Assembly: GCA_003598975.1 (NCBI GenBank)
Contig: QZIJ01000136.1
Coordinates: 1-64,000, forward strand
Direction of reading: 5' to 3'
Length of the DNA: 64,000 nt
DNA from: Anaerolineaceae bacterium
Lineage (GTDB): Bacteria > Chloroflexota > Anaerolineae > Anaerolineales > Villigracilaceae
Part shown: piece by piece, positions 1-11,759 of the stretch
Position numbering within the stretch: position 1 is the stretch's first letter
How the letters are laid out: the number at the start of each line of letters is the position of its first letter
Position numbers and translations under genes: made by a program
The notes under the pieces: model-generated
Told to the model about the DNA's origin: nothing
The model's database searches: none
Seen by the model: only the letters and a program-made list of their open reading frames with translations

Positions 1-474
1 CGCAAGTTCAACAACTCGTGCGGCACGCACAACATGCCCGATGGCGAAATATACACTGGCCCCGTTGAAGAATCCGTCAACGGCTGGGTGCGTTTCACCT
101 ATCCCGCCATCTATGGCGGCGTAGCGGTCGAGGGTGCGGAGATTACCTTCAGCAATGGACGCGTCTCACAGGTCAAGGCGCAGAAGAATCAGGATTACCT
201 GCTCAAGATGGTCGAGACCGACGCGGGTGCGCGTTACCTCGGCGAGTTCGCCATCGGCACCAACTTCGAGATCAGCAAATTCACGGGCCAGATCCTCTTC
301 GACGAAAAGATCGGCGGCTCCTTCCACATGGCGCTCGGCGCCGGTTATCCAGAAACCGGGTCGAAAAACAAGAGCGCCATCCACTGGGACTTCATCTGCG
401 ACATGCGCACGGACTCCGAAATTCTTGTAGACGGAGAGCTGTTCTACAAGAACGGGAAATTCATGTTCAAGTAA
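1..474 (+). CDS. Aminopeptidase, M29 family, C-terminal part (5' truncated by window edge)
   Basis: Frame open from base 1 (RKFNNSCGTHNMPDGEIYTGPVEESVNG...); M29-like motifs MPDGEIYTGP, GSFHMALGAGYPETG, SAIHWDFICDM. Confidence 0.85.
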   Translation, partial: RKFNNSCGTHNMPDGEIYTGPVEESVNGWVRFTYPAIYGGVAVEGAEITFSNGRVSQVKAQKNQDYLLKMVETDAGARYLGEFAIGTNFEISKFTGQILFDEKIGGSFHMALGAGYPETGSKNKSAIHWDFICDMRTDSEILVDGELFYKNGKFMFK

Positions 475-510
475 ACAAGTACACATCTAAACAGGTATAC
501 AGGTACACAA
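471..510. repeat. 8-bp tandem array GTANACAN, 5 units
   Basis: GTAAACAA GTACACAT CTAAACAG GTATACAG GTACACAA; first unit contains the aminopeptidase stop codon. Confidence 0.85.
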
Positions 511-539
511 AGAGCCTTCCAAAACGGGAGGCTCTTTTA
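511..539 (+). terminator. Rho-independent terminator-like hairpin
   Basis: AGAGCCT...AGGCTCT followed by TTTT. Confidence 0.7.
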
Positions 540-599
540 CTTGTGTGCTTGTTTCCTATTTCTTGCGCGTGTTCTTAAGTTGAGAAACCAGGTTTCTGT

Positions 600-2774
<2,175 letters not shown>

Positions 2775-2792
2775 GGCGGGGGCAATGATACC

Positions 2793-2824
2793 AGATTCAG
2801 CGATTCAGGGATTCGGCGATTCAA
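2793..2824. repeat. 8-bp tandem array NGATTCAG, 4 units
   Basis: AGATTCAG CGATTCAG GGATTCGG CGATTCAA between divergent glgP and lutA. Confidence 0.85.
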
Positions 2825-2840
2825 CGAGTAAAATGGGGAT

Positions 2841-3584
2841 ATGCCAACCGTCCAACTTTTTGTGACCTGCCTCGTCGACACGTTCTACCCCGAAGTGGGC
2901 GAGGCCATCGTGGACGTTCTCTCCCGCCTCAGCGTGACCGTGGACTTTCCGCCCAATCAGACCTGTTGCGGACAGCCCCAATTCAACGCGGGTCTCCGCT
3001 CGGACGCGCGTCAGATGGCGATGCACATGATTGAGGTGTTTGAGAGGAGCGCAAAGTCTGAGACTTTGCAGTCCGACATCATCTCCCCTTCTGGCTCCTG
3101 CGTCCACATGATACGCGTCAACTATCCCGAACTGTTTGCGGATGATCCCGTCTGGCTGGCGCGCGCCCAATCCCTCGCGGCGCGGACGTTCGAATTCAGC
3201 GAATATCTCGTGGATAAACTCGGCGTCACCGACGTGGGCGCGCGCTGGGACGGGACTCTCACATACCATCCATCCTGTCACCTTTCGCGCGGCCTCGGCA
3301 TTGACCGTCAACCGCGTGCCTTGCTCGCGGCCGTTAAAGGCGCGCAGATCGTCGAACTCCCCCACGCGGACGAGTGTTGCGGCTTCGGCGGTATCTTCTC
3401 GGTGACGCATCCCGAAGTCTCGAAGGAGATGTTGGTAAAGAAGGTTGAGAATCTCGAAGCAAGCGGAGCGCCCACGCTGGTCGTCCCCGACGCGGGATGT
3501 CTCATGCACATCGCGGGAGGTCTGCATCGGATGGGGAAGGGTCAGAGGGCGGTGCATTTGGCGGAGGTTTTGAATTCGAGGTAG
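2841..3584 (+). CDS. lutA: (Fe-S)-binding protein, LutA/YkgE-like
   Basis: CCGQPQFNAG, ISPSGSC, YHPSCHLSRGLG, CCGFGGIFSV, AGCLMHIAGGLHR match the CCG-domain family. Confidence 0.85.
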   Translation: MPTVQLFVTCLVDTFYPEVGEAIVDVLSRLSVTVDFPPNQTCCGQPQFNAGLRSDARQMAMHMIEVFERSAKSETLQSDIISPSGSCVHMIRVNYPELFADDPVWLARAQSLAARTFEFSEYLVDKLGVTDVGARWDGTLTYHPSCHLSRGLGIDRQPRALLAAVKGAQIVELPHADECCGFGGIFSVTHPEVSKEMLVKKVENLEASGAPTLVVPDAGCLMHIAGGLHRMGKGQRAVHLAEVLNSR

Positions 3585-3595
3585 GTTGGAAAAAT

Positions 3596-3667
3596 ATGTC
3601 CAAACCCGAACCAAAATCCGACCTCGAATGGAAAGAATGGGGCAAAAACGATCCGCTCCCGTTGTGA
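3596..3667 (+). pseudogene. Short ORF resembling the truncated N-terminus of a class I SAM-dependent methyltransferase
   Basis: MSKPEPKSDLEWKEWGKNDPLPL* ; the xxWxxWGKxDP pattern is typical of methyltransferase N-termini, then the frame stops. Confidence 0.35.
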
Positions 3668-3694
3668 TGACAAGGAAGCGCCTAGTTGGAATCA

Positions 3695-3731
3695 AAAGAC
3701 CCGCGAGTTAGATTTTATCTCGCGGGTCTTT
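3695..3731. terminator. Bidirectional terminator-like hairpin between convergent genes
   Basis: AAAGACCCGCGAG-N-CTCGCGGGTCTTT, perfect 13-bp arms. Confidence 0.85.
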
Positions 3732-3737
3732 CCGTTC

Positions 3738-6161
3738 TTACTGCACGGTGATCTGGGTGTAGATCGGGTATTGATTTCCGTCCAGATCTTCGACGATGAA
3801 GCCGACCACGTAATCACCTGCAGCGGCATAGAGTTCCACCCACTTGAAGGGCTGGTCGCCGAAGGTGAGCGTGCGAGACTGTTCCTTCACCGTCCCAGTG
3901 ACTTGTCCATTGGCGTCCACGTCCATCCATGTTTCATAGATGGTGAACGTGTCGCCGCGGGTCGGTGTGATCTCGCGCGGTGCGCCCGTGTCATCCTGAC
4001 CGTTGAAGCCGTAGACCGCGACCAGTTTGCCGTCCTGGAAGCGCAACTGCGCGTACTGTGATTGTCCCGTCTGGACGAAGGTGTAGAGTCCCTCCACAGT
4101 GTAGGATGCGCTGGCCGCGTCCGCACCATAGAAATCGGGCTTGAACAATGCCACCGCGTTCTGCGTCCCGTCACTGATGCCGAAGACAATCGGCTCCCAG
4201 GTGAAGTTGAGCGTGAATCCGTTCTCGTCCCAAACGGGATAGTAGACACCGCTCACTTCGCGCCTGTCAGGGCTTTCAAGATAATCGGTGTCGGTGACAT
4301 TGAGCGAGTTGGCGTTCGCGTCGAAGTAGCCGACGAAGAGATAGATGTAGCCGATGTTCGTTCCGCTGATGTCCACACTCAGGTCAACGGATTGATCCGT
4401 GGTGACCGAGTTGGTCGAAGTGCGCATATTCGAGATGGTGATGTCGCCCTGCCCCGGTGCGCGTGTGGAATATCCGCTTGATGGAACGTAGGGCGTCGCG
4501 TCAGAGGGGGTGAACTCGCGGTCGAGATAATGATAGGCGAGGAAGTCGTCCCACAACGATCCAGACGCGAAGCGGCTCGCGATGCCGACGTAGGATTGAG
4601 GTCCAGTAACGGGCGAGCGGTAGAGAGTCGAATTCGGGAAGTAGATGGCAAGTCCCGTGGAGCCTTTGCGCGCACTCCCATGTTTCTCGGCGATGATCGC
4701 ATTTTTCAACGCGACGATGACCACGTCCGCGGCCTGGCTGGTCTTCGAGTTGCGCGTGTTGTTTTGAATCAGCAAAACGAAATGACCAAGGTCAATGTAC
4801 GAGGGCGGGACTTCGCGCCCAAAGATGCTGGTATAAGACTGGCTGTATGTGCGCGCCTGCGCTACCAACTGCTGGTCTTCGTTGCGCAATTGATAAACGA
4901 AATCGTTATACGAGGTCATCAGATTGGTGAAGGCGTTGAGATTAATCGCGGTGAGTGTCACATCGCGGCTGAGTTGCGCGGCCAGTTGGTCGGCAGAGGC
5001 GAGACTCCCGCCGCCGAAGAAACTTCCGAGAGGCGAGCCGCCGCGCATGAACTCCGCTCGGGCCGCGGGGTCGAGGATGCGCTGATCGTCCACGATGTAA
5101 CCGTCCACGATGGCCTTACTGAGTTGCGCGCCGCTCATATCGGGATTCTGCACGAGGTCGCCGAGGAAACTCGCGTAGGCCCAACCGATGGACGGCTCAA
5201 CTTCCTCCGATGCGACCGCGTAATTGGCGTGCGGCTGGAGTGCGGCCATAACTTCGATCTGTGCCATGAGACAAGCGTCCATGCCGATGATCTCGAAGCG
5301 ATTAATACCCGCGGCGCTTCGTGCCTGACCGAGAGCCTGATCCAGTTCAGAGAGGAAGATATTATTCCCAAGCCGCGATGAGAGAGGCGTGCTACTGTCT
5401 CCCGAGTTACCCGGGGCGGGGTCGCTCCATCCACCCGGCCAGCCCATGCCGTGGTCCGAGAGGATGAGCACGTATTTGTCGGCGGGGAAATTCTGCGCGG
5501 CCCATTGCACAAATTCCACCAGTGTCTGTCCATCGGACATATCCACTTCGCCGAGTTCCTGCGCCACCTGCGAATGGACAACGTTGAGGTCGCTATCCTG
5601 CGTGACGTAGTAGCGCCGCGCCGAAGTCCAGTTGCCGTCACCATCGAATCCCGCGCGGAACCTGTCCACCTGAGCGACGATGTTGACGTTCTGGCTGGAG
5701 CCGACGCGCTCGGCCTCGTTCAGGTCGAGGTAGATGTCTCGCTCCAGCACTTGGTCGTCTGCATCCTGATAGAGCATGATCGTCCAGGTCTGCCCGCCCG
5801 AAGTGGACGGCGCGGGCGGCGTAAAGTTGGATTGCGGCAGTTCAGGTTGTACATTCTGGAAGCCCGTGTCATCTTGCGGAACACCGCCTGTGTTGGTGAG
5901 TCCGCCGAGGTCGAGTCCGCCGCCATTGCTGAGCATGAAATAGGCAATCAGCAAAACGACAACGATGACGGTTCCGCATCCGCCCATCTGTTTGCCGCGG
6001 GAGGAAAACCCGCCGCCCGATGATACGGGACGCGGCATCCCGCCGCTGGGCTGGAATCCACCAGAAGAACCACCTCCTGTATCACGACGAGGTGCATCTG
6101 CGCGTCCGACTGGACCTTCCCCTTTACGCCGGCGATCGGCGTTGATCTGTCGTTTGTTCAT
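3738..6161 (-). CDS. Clostripain-related (peptidase C11-like) cysteine protease, membrane anchored
   Basis: 807 aa; N-terminal TM; WTIMLYQDADDQVLE, KYVLILSDHGMGWPGG (catalytic His), FEIIGMDACLMAQIEV (catalytic Cys). Confidence 0.88.
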   Translation of the reverse strand: MNKRQINADRRRKGEGPVGRADAPRRDTGGGSSGGFQPSGGMPRPVSSGGGFSSRGKQMGGCGTVIVVVLLIAYFMLSNGGGLDLGGLTNTGGVPQDDTGFQNVQPELPQSNFTPPAPSTSGGQTWTIMLYQDADDQVLERDIYLDLNEAERVGSSQNVNIVAQVDRFRAGFDGDGNWTSARRYYVTQDSDLNVVHSQVAQELGEVDMSDGQTLVEFVQWAAQNFPADKYVLILSDHGMGWPGGWSDPAPGNSGDSSTPLSSRLGNNIFLSELDQALGQARSAAGINRFEIIGMDACLMAQIEVMAALQPHANYAVASEEVEPSIGWAYASFLGDLVQNPDMSGAQLSKAIVDGYIVDDQRILDPAARAEFMRGGSPLGSFFGGGSLASADQLAAQLSRDVTLTAINLNAFTNLMTSYNDFVYQLRNEDQQLVAQARTYSQSYTSIFGREVPPSYIDLGHFVLLIQNNTRNSKTSQAADVVIVALKNAIIAEKHGSARKGSTGLAIYFPNSTLYRSPVTGPQSYVGIASRFASGSLWDDFLAYHYLDREFTPSDATPYVPSSGYSTRAPGQGDITISNMRTSTNSVTTDQSVDLSVDISGTNIGYIYLFVGYFDANANSLNVTDTDYLESPDRREVSGVYYPVWDENGFTLNFTWEPIVFGISDGTQNAVALFKPDFYGADAASASYTVEGLYTFVQTGQSQYAQLRFQDGKLVAVYGFNGQDDTGAPREITPTRGDTFTIYETWMDVDANGQVTGTVKEQSRTLTFGDQPFKWVELYAAAGDYVVGFIVEDLDGNQYPIYTQITVQ

Positions 6162-6302
6162 TGCTTCCTCCGAAAAAGGGTGCGAGCATGTGTTTTAATG
6201 ATTATAATCCCGCTGCAAATATTCCAAATGCGCTAAGCTCATCGGCCCATAACGCAAATCGGGTACAATTCCCCCACTCCCACTCCAATTATAAGGCAGA
6301 GA

Positions 6303-7274
6303 ATGAACGCAATCGAAGTCACTCATTTGCGCCGCGTCTTTAAAACACACGTTGGCGTCATCAAGCGGACCTCCAAAGAGATCGTCGCGGTGGACGATGT
6401 CTCGTTCGGGATCGACGAGGGCGAGCTCTTCGGCCTGCTCGGCCCGAACGGCGCGGGCAAGACGACCACCACGAAGATGCTGACCACGCTTCTCATCCCG
6501 ACGGATGGGGTCGCCACTGTAAAAGGATTCGATATCGTGAAACAGGCGGAGGAAGTCCGCAAGCGCATCGGATTCATCTTCGGCGGCGAGCGCGGCCTTT
6601 ACTGGCGGCTTTCGGGCATTGACAACCTGCGCTATTTCGCCAGCCTCTACGGCCTCGATCCTGACGTCTCGAAGAAGCGCATCGCCTACCTGCTCGAACT
6701 CGTCGGGTTGAACGGACGCGGCGAGGAGAATGTCGGTGGATATTCGCGCGGGATGAAGCAACGACTCCACGTGGCGCGGACGCTCCTCCACAATCCCGAC
6801 ATCCTCTTCCTCGACGAACCCACGCTTGGGCTGGACCCTGTCGGCGCGCGCGAGTTTCGTCAGGTGATTCTCGACCTGCAATCCGAGAAGAAGACCATCC
6901 TGCTGACCACCCATTACATGTTCGAAGCCGACGCGCTGTGCGACCGCATTGCGGTCATCAATCACGGACGCATCATCGCCCTCGACACGCCCGGCGGACT
7001 CAAAACCCACGTCAAGGATTTGAACGTGGTGGAAGTGGAAACCTTTGGCGTGCCCCCCGCCATCCTCGAGAAACTGCGCGCACTGAAATTCGTCGACGCG
7101 CTGTCGGTGGAGGAGCAGGAGCAGAAACAGATGCTCCTCATCCAGACGGCGCGCGGGGCGGAGGCTGTCCCCGATATCATGGGAGCCATCGAAGGTCAAC
7201 GCGTGGGGCGGGTCGTCGTCCGCGAGCCAACGCTCGAAGACGCGTACGTCCGCCTGGTCGGAGGTGACGCGTGA
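6303..7274 (+). CDS. ABC transporter ATP-binding protein (ABC-2 / DrrA type)
   Basis: Walker A GPNGAGKTTT, signature YSRGMKQRL, Walker B ILFLDEPTLGLD. Confidence 0.95.
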   Translation: MNAIEVTHLRRVFKTHVGVIKRTSKEIVAVDDVSFGIDEGELFGLLGPNGAGKTTTTKMLTTLLIPTDGVATVKGFDIVKQAEEVRKRIGFIFGGERGLYWRLSGIDNLRYFASLYGLDPDVSKKRIAYLLELVGLNGRGEENVGGYSRGMKQRLHVARTLLHNPDILFLDEPTLGLDPVGAREFRQVILDLQSEKKTILLTTHYMFEADALCDRIAVINHGRIIALDTPGGLKTHVKDLNVVEVETFGVPPAILEKLRALKFVDALSVEEQEQKQMLLIQTARGAEAVPDIMGAIEGQRVGRVVVREPTLEDAYVRLVGGDA

Positions 7275-8068
7275 ATCCGAAAATCCTGTTGCGATATTGG
7301 CGCACCATTCTCATCGTCGCGGAGATGACCATCCGCCAGCAGATGACGGATATGTTCATCATTTTCGCGGTTCTGTTCCAACCCATCATCATTGCCGTGC
7401 TGGCGCTGTGGATGCTGATTGACAAGGGCGCCGATTATGCCATGTTCGTGGTGGTCGGGAGCGGGCTGACGGGGTTGTGGTCGAGTCTGCTGTTCGTTTC
7501 GGGCAACAGCATCAACGCCGAGCGCTGGTCGGGGACGCTGGAATCGCTGGTGGCTTTGCCCACCCCATTTGAAGTGATCATCTTCGGAAAAAATCTCGCC
7601 AACGTGATACAGTCACTCATCTCGATGTTCACGGGGTATTTTCTGGCCGCCTTCCTCTTCGGCTATTCGCTGACGATTCAACAGCCGCTTCTGTTTGCGG
7701 CTTCCATCTTTTTCACCATTATTGCCTTCATTTGTTTCGGTCTCGTCATCGCACCGATCTTCGTGATGAACCCCGGCGTGCGTCACTGGCAGAACGCCAT
7801 GGAATTTCCCGTTTACGTGCTGAGCGGATTCCTCTTCCCGATCGCGCTCCTGCCCGGCTGGACGACTCCCATCTCGTACATTCTGCCTCCCTACTGGGCG
7901 GCGGTTGCCCTGCACGGGACCTCGACAGCGGGCGCGCCGATCGAGAAGACTCTCTTCGCCTGGGGTATGATGCTCCTGTTCTCCGTCATTGACCTGCTCC
8001 TCGCCTCGCGGCTGTTCAAACTGATGCTCTACAAGGCCCGCGCCGACGCGACACTTGGAATGGAATGA
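7271..8068 (+). CDS. ABC-2 type transporter permease
   Basis: Overlaps upstream ATPase by 4 bp; multiple TM helices. Confidence 0.88.
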   Translation: MNPKILLRYWRTILIVAEMTIRQQMTDMFIIFAVLFQPIIIAVLALWMLIDKGADYAMFVVVGSGLTGLWSSLLFVSGNSINAERWSGTLESLVALPTPFEVIIFGKNLANVIQSLISMFTGYFLAAFLFGYSLTIQQPLLFAASIFFTIIAFICFGLVIAPIFVMNPGVRHWQNAMEFPVYVLSGFLFPIALLPGWTTPISYILPPYWAAVALHGTSTAGAPIEKTLFAWGMMLLFSVIDLLLASRLFKLMLYKARADATLGME

Positions 8069-8865
8069 AAACTTTCTCCGCCAATCTCCGTCTTTTCTGG
8101 CAGGGCGCGCTCCTTTCGTATGTGGCGCTCTTCCATTGGTTCCGCCCCGCGCAGTACGCGGCCTCCAAGATTCTCATGCCGCTGGCGCAGATGTTCTTCT
8201 TCGTTTACCTTGGGACGTTTGCCACCAGCCCCGAAAACGCCGCGTTCTATGTGATCGGGAATGCGATCCAGATCACCGCGGTCAGCGGTATCTTCGGCGT
8301 GACGATGAGCGTCGGCGGTGAGCGCGAGACGGGGACACTTCCCTACCTCTTCGGGACTCCCGCCAACCGCATCGTGACCTTCTTTGGCCGTGCCTTCATG
8401 CACATCCTTGACGGGATGCTGGGCGTGGTTATCGCCCTCGTCTGGGGCGTGATCCTGTTCAACCTCGACCTGTCTCATACCAACCTGCCCGCCCTCGCGT
8501 TGACGATTCTGATCACCACCGTCAGCACCTGCGCGCTGGGACTCCTGTTGGGCTGCATGAGTCTCATCACGGTCAATGTGATGTTCATCAACAACTTTGT
8601 CTATTTCGCCCTGCTCATTTTTTCGGGCGCGAACGTCCCGATTGAGAAATTCCCTGCCATCATGCAGTCCATCTCGTGGGCCCTGCCGCTGACGCGCGGC
8701 ATCGCCGCGGCGCGCTTGCTGGTGGATGGTGCGGCGATGAGTCAAGTCTCGTCCCTGCTGTGGAGTGAATTGGGAATCGGTTTGCTCTATGGCTTGCTGG
8801 GTTACTTCCTCTTCGCGTGGTTCGAAGTGCAGGCCAAACGGAGGGGAACGCTGGAGGTGTTCTAA
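8065..8865 (+). CDS. ABC-2 type transporter permease
   Basis: Overlaps previous permease; multiple TM helices; paralogous layout. Confidence 0.88.
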   Translation: MKTFSANLRLFWQGALLSYVALFHWFRPAQYAASKILMPLAQMFFFVYLGTFATSPENAAFYVIGNAIQITAVSGIFGVTMSVGGERETGTLPYLFGTPANRIVTFFGRAFMHILDGMLGVVIALVWGVILFNLDLSHTNLPALALTILITTVSTCALGLLLGCMSLITVNVMFINNFVYFALLIFSGANVPIEKFPAIMQSISWALPLTRGIAAARLLVDGAAMSQVSSLLWSELGIGLLYGLLGYFLFAWFEVQAKRRGTLEVF

Positions 8866-9836
8866 TGTCCACGGCCACCGCGCTCGCCCATCCAAACATT
8901 GCTCTCATCAAATATTGGGGCAACCGCGATGACGCGCTTCGCATTCCATCCAACGGTTCGATCTCGATGAATCTCGATGGACTGTCCACGCGCACGACGG
9001 TTAGTTTTCAGCCGTCGCTTCCGTTCGACGAACTCATCATCAACGGCCGTGAGGTGACAGGCAAGGGACTGGAACGCGTCTCGGACATTCTCGACCTCGT
9101 CCGCGCACAGGCGGGAATCAAAGACAAGGCGGAAGTCATCAGCGAGAACAACTTCCCTTCGGGCGCGGGGATTGCGTCCTCGGCCGCGGCCTTCGCGGCT
9201 CTCGCTCTCGCTTCGTCCCACGCCGCGGGGTGGACTCCCTCCGAAGAGCAATTGTCGCGTCTCGCGCGGCGCGGTTCGGGATCGGCCTGCCGTTCCATCC
9301 CCGCGGGCTTCGTGGAATGGCGCGCAGGGACATGTGACGAGGATTCCTTTGCGGTTTCCATCGCGCCGCCCGAACACTGGGATCTGGCGGATTGTATTGC
9401 TATTGTCCACGCGGGGCACAAGAAGACAGGCTCCACGGAGGGACACCATATCGCGGGAACAAGTCCGCTCCAGTCTGCGCGCGTGGCGGACGCGCCGCGT
9501 CGTCTGGATATTTGCCGCGAGGCAATCCTCCGCCGCGATTTCGACGCGCTGGCGCACATCATCGAACTGGATTCGGACATGATGCACGCGGTGATGCAGA
9601 CATCCAATCCGCCATTGCTTTACTGGCAGGCCGCCACAGTGGAGATCTTCCACGCGGTGCGCGATTGGCGCGCGTCGGGGTTGGCGGTCGCGTACACCGT
9701 CGACGCGGGACCCAACGTCCACGTGATCTGCCCGCGCGAGGTCCAGAAAGAGATGGAGCATCGCCTGCGAGAAATCCCTGGCGTGCAGGATGTCCTGCTG
9801 GCAAAGGTCGGAGGTGCAACGCGGATGAATGGGTAA
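8865..9836 (+). CDS. mvaD: Diphosphomevalonate (or phosphomevalonate) decarboxylase
   Basis: MSTATALAHPNIALIKYWGNRDDALRIPSNGSISMNLD, SGAGIASSAAAFAALALA, GSGSACRSIPAGFVEW; start overlaps previous stop (TAATG). Confidence 0.88.
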   Translation: MSTATALAHPNIALIKYWGNRDDALRIPSNGSISMNLDGLSTRTTVSFQPSLPFDELIINGREVTGKGLERVSDILDLVRAQAGIKDKAEVISENNFPSGAGIASSAAAFAALALASSHAAGWTPSEEQLSRLARRGSGSACRSIPAGFVEWRAGTCDEDSFAVSIAPPEHWDLADCIAIVHAGHKKTGSTEGHHIAGTSPLQSARVADAPRRLDICREAILRRDFDALAHIIELDSDMMHAVMQTSNPPLLYWQAATVEIFHAVRDWRASGLAVAYTVDAGPNVHVICPREVQKEMEHRLREIPGVQDVLLAKVGGATRMNG

Positions 9837-9937
9837 GTTGTATGGATATTTCCCGCGTTTTTCTTGTATAATGAAATCAACCGAATACATGACTTTAGAT
9901 GTGATGCAGGTTATTCAACCAATCAACTGGAGGAAAC

Positions 9938-10531
9938 ATGCAACCCGAACCTGCTCTATCGCAAGAGCCGCAAGGAACAGCAAGTGAATTGCCGGGGGAA
10001 AATCCTGTTACCAAGTCGCCTCGCAAGTTCAACTTCAAGATTCTCTTCCTGATCATACTGCTTCTGGCAGTTGCAGGCGTGGGGTTTTGGGCGTTCCAAC
10101 TCAACACCAGCCTGAAGGCCGCGCAGGAATCCCTGGCAACGTTGCAGGGGAAATACGATGACCTGACCGCCGAGAATGGCCGTTTGACGACCGAGTTCGG
10201 CCAGGTTTCGAGCGAACTCGAACAGACCAATACGGAACTTGCATCCACCAACGACACGCTCAAGACGATCAAGGCGGAATTGACCAAGTCGAATCAGGAA
10301 GTGTCTGACCTGCAGGAGAAGATGAAGAAAGCAGGACTGTATGTTGAGATCATGCGGGGCGCGTTCAAAGACAGTGATACGCTCCTGGAAACCTTCTTGA
10401 AAGTGTTGCTCGTGAAGGATTCTGAACTCACCTCGCTCTATGAAACATACCTGAAAAGCAGGAGTTCATCCGATCTGCTCAGGTGGTCCTCGTACCTGAT
10501 TTCCACGATCGTGGATATTCTGGAACAGTAG
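9938..10531 (+). CDS. Single-TM coiled-coil protein, hypothetical
   Basis: TM segment FLIILLLAVAGVGFWAF then heptad-rich coiled coil. Confidence 0.6.
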   Translation: MQPEPALSQEPQGTASELPGENPVTKSPRKFNFKILFLIILLLAVAGVGFWAFQLNTSLKAAQESLATLQGKYDDLTAENGRLTTEFGQVSSELEQTNTELASTNDTLKTIKAELTKSNQEVSDLQEKMKKAGLYVEIMRGAFKDSDTLLETFLKVLLVKDSELTSLYETYLKSRSSSDLLRWSSYLISTIVDILEQ

Positions 10532-10593
10532 CGGGCCTTTCGAGTGACCCGAGAATCGATCCCTGAGATTTCACATCCATTTGTGGAGGAAGC

Positions 10594-11142
10594 ATGGAAA
10601 CCGAAACGCCCGTTACGGAAGTAAAACCGACACCTAAAAAGTCCAGCGGCTTGTCTGTGTTGCTGATTGTCTTGTTGTTCGCTGTTGTTGGCCTGGGGAT
10701 TTGGGGGTTTGTGATGAGTTCCAACCTGAAGACGACCCAGGCCGCCGAGGTTGACCTGCAGAAGAAATTCGACAGTCTCACCTCGGAAACGAACACGCTC
10801 AGTGCGGACCTCGAGCAGGCTGGCGCCGACCTGGAAAAGGCCAAAGCGGCTCTTGAGAAGGCGAAAAAGGATTTGTCCACTGCCCAGGCTGATCTGGCCA
10901 AGTCACAGGAAACCGTTGTCGCGGACAAGGCCGACATCGAAAAAGCGATCAAGTATCTCGATGTCGCCGTTGGTTTGTTTGTTGAAAGCGACAACATTGA
11001 TGAGACCAGGGCCAGGATCAGGTCATTGAACGATTCTGCTCTCACGGAAAAGTTCGAAACGTATTACAGCAGCAGAAGCAACCCGGATTTCAGCGGCTGG
11101 CTTGGACACCTCTTCCAAACCATCGCAGACCTGCTGAAGTAA
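10594..11142 (+). CDS. Single-TM coiled-coil protein, tandem paralogue of the previous ORF
   Basis: Same architecture: short N-terminus, TM VLLIVLLFAVVGLGIWGF, coiled coil, similar C-terminus. Confidence 0.6.
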   Translation: METETPVTEVKPTPKKSSGLSVLLIVLLFAVVGLGIWGFVMSSNLKTTQAAEVDLQKKFDSLTSETNTLSADLEQAGADLEKAKAALEKAKKDLSTAQADLAKSQETVVADKADIEKAIKYLDVAVGLFVESDNIDETRARIRSLNDSALTEKFETYYSSRSNPDFSGWLGHLFQTIADLLK

Positions 11143-11279
11143 TTGTCTCTGATGGTCCTGCCCTTCGAACGCGCGTCCTCTTTTGGTGGACGCGCGGTTT
11201 TTTGTCGATGGTCCCAATTTCCAAAAATGTACAAGAGCAGTACAATCCAGCAAGCAAACCATTCATCCACTGGTGAACC

Positions 11280-11609
11280 ATGGACTTTTCCGATTATCAA
11301 AAACTATCCCGCCGCACAGCTGGTTATCCGTCGATTGGACATCCCGTCATTTATCCCGTGCTCGGACTCGCCAACGAGGCGGGCGAAGTAGCGGGCAAGA
11401 TCAAGAAGGTCTTCCGCGACAAGGGTGGAGAGATCAGCGCGGAGACGCGCGATGCGCTCCAGTCCGAACTCGGGGATGTATTGTGGTACATCGCACAGGT
11501 CTGCACCGAACTCGACATTTCCTTGAACGATGTGGCCGAGTCCAATCTCGCCAAACTGCTCGACCGTCAGGCGCGCGGACAAATCCGCGGCGATGGAGAC
11601 AATCGCTAG
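11280..11609 (+). CDS. MazG-like nucleotide pyrophosphohydrolase
   Basis: GLANEAGEVAGKIKKVFRDKGG...LQSELGDVLWYIAQVCTELDISL (EExxE...ExxD pattern). Confidence 0.85.
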   Translation: MDFSDYQKLSRRTAGYPSIGHPVIYPVLGLANEAGEVAGKIKKVFRDKGGEISAETRDALQSELGDVLWYIAQVCTELDISLNDVAESNLAKLLDRQARGQIRGDGDNR

Positions 11610-11637
11610 TGCCGTTTCCGGTGTCTTGAACCGTGAA

Positions 11638-11658
11638 ACTTGACACTTGACACTTGAA
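11638..11658. repeat. 7-bp tandem array ACTTGAC, 3 units
   Basis: ACTTGAC ACTTGAC ACTTGAA after the MazG-like gene. Confidence 0.75.
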
Positions 11659-11759
11659 ACCCGTCCCAAACTCTAATCAAAATCCAATACAGATTTACTC
11701 GCGTTGTTTGGTAGAATCTTTCCAGACAGTTCTTGTCTTGATTATGGATTGGAGAAATT

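Noticed and set aside
6195-7199. 334-aa minus-strand ORF opposite the ABC ATPase
   Set aside because: Shadow ORF; ATPase motifs on plus strand.
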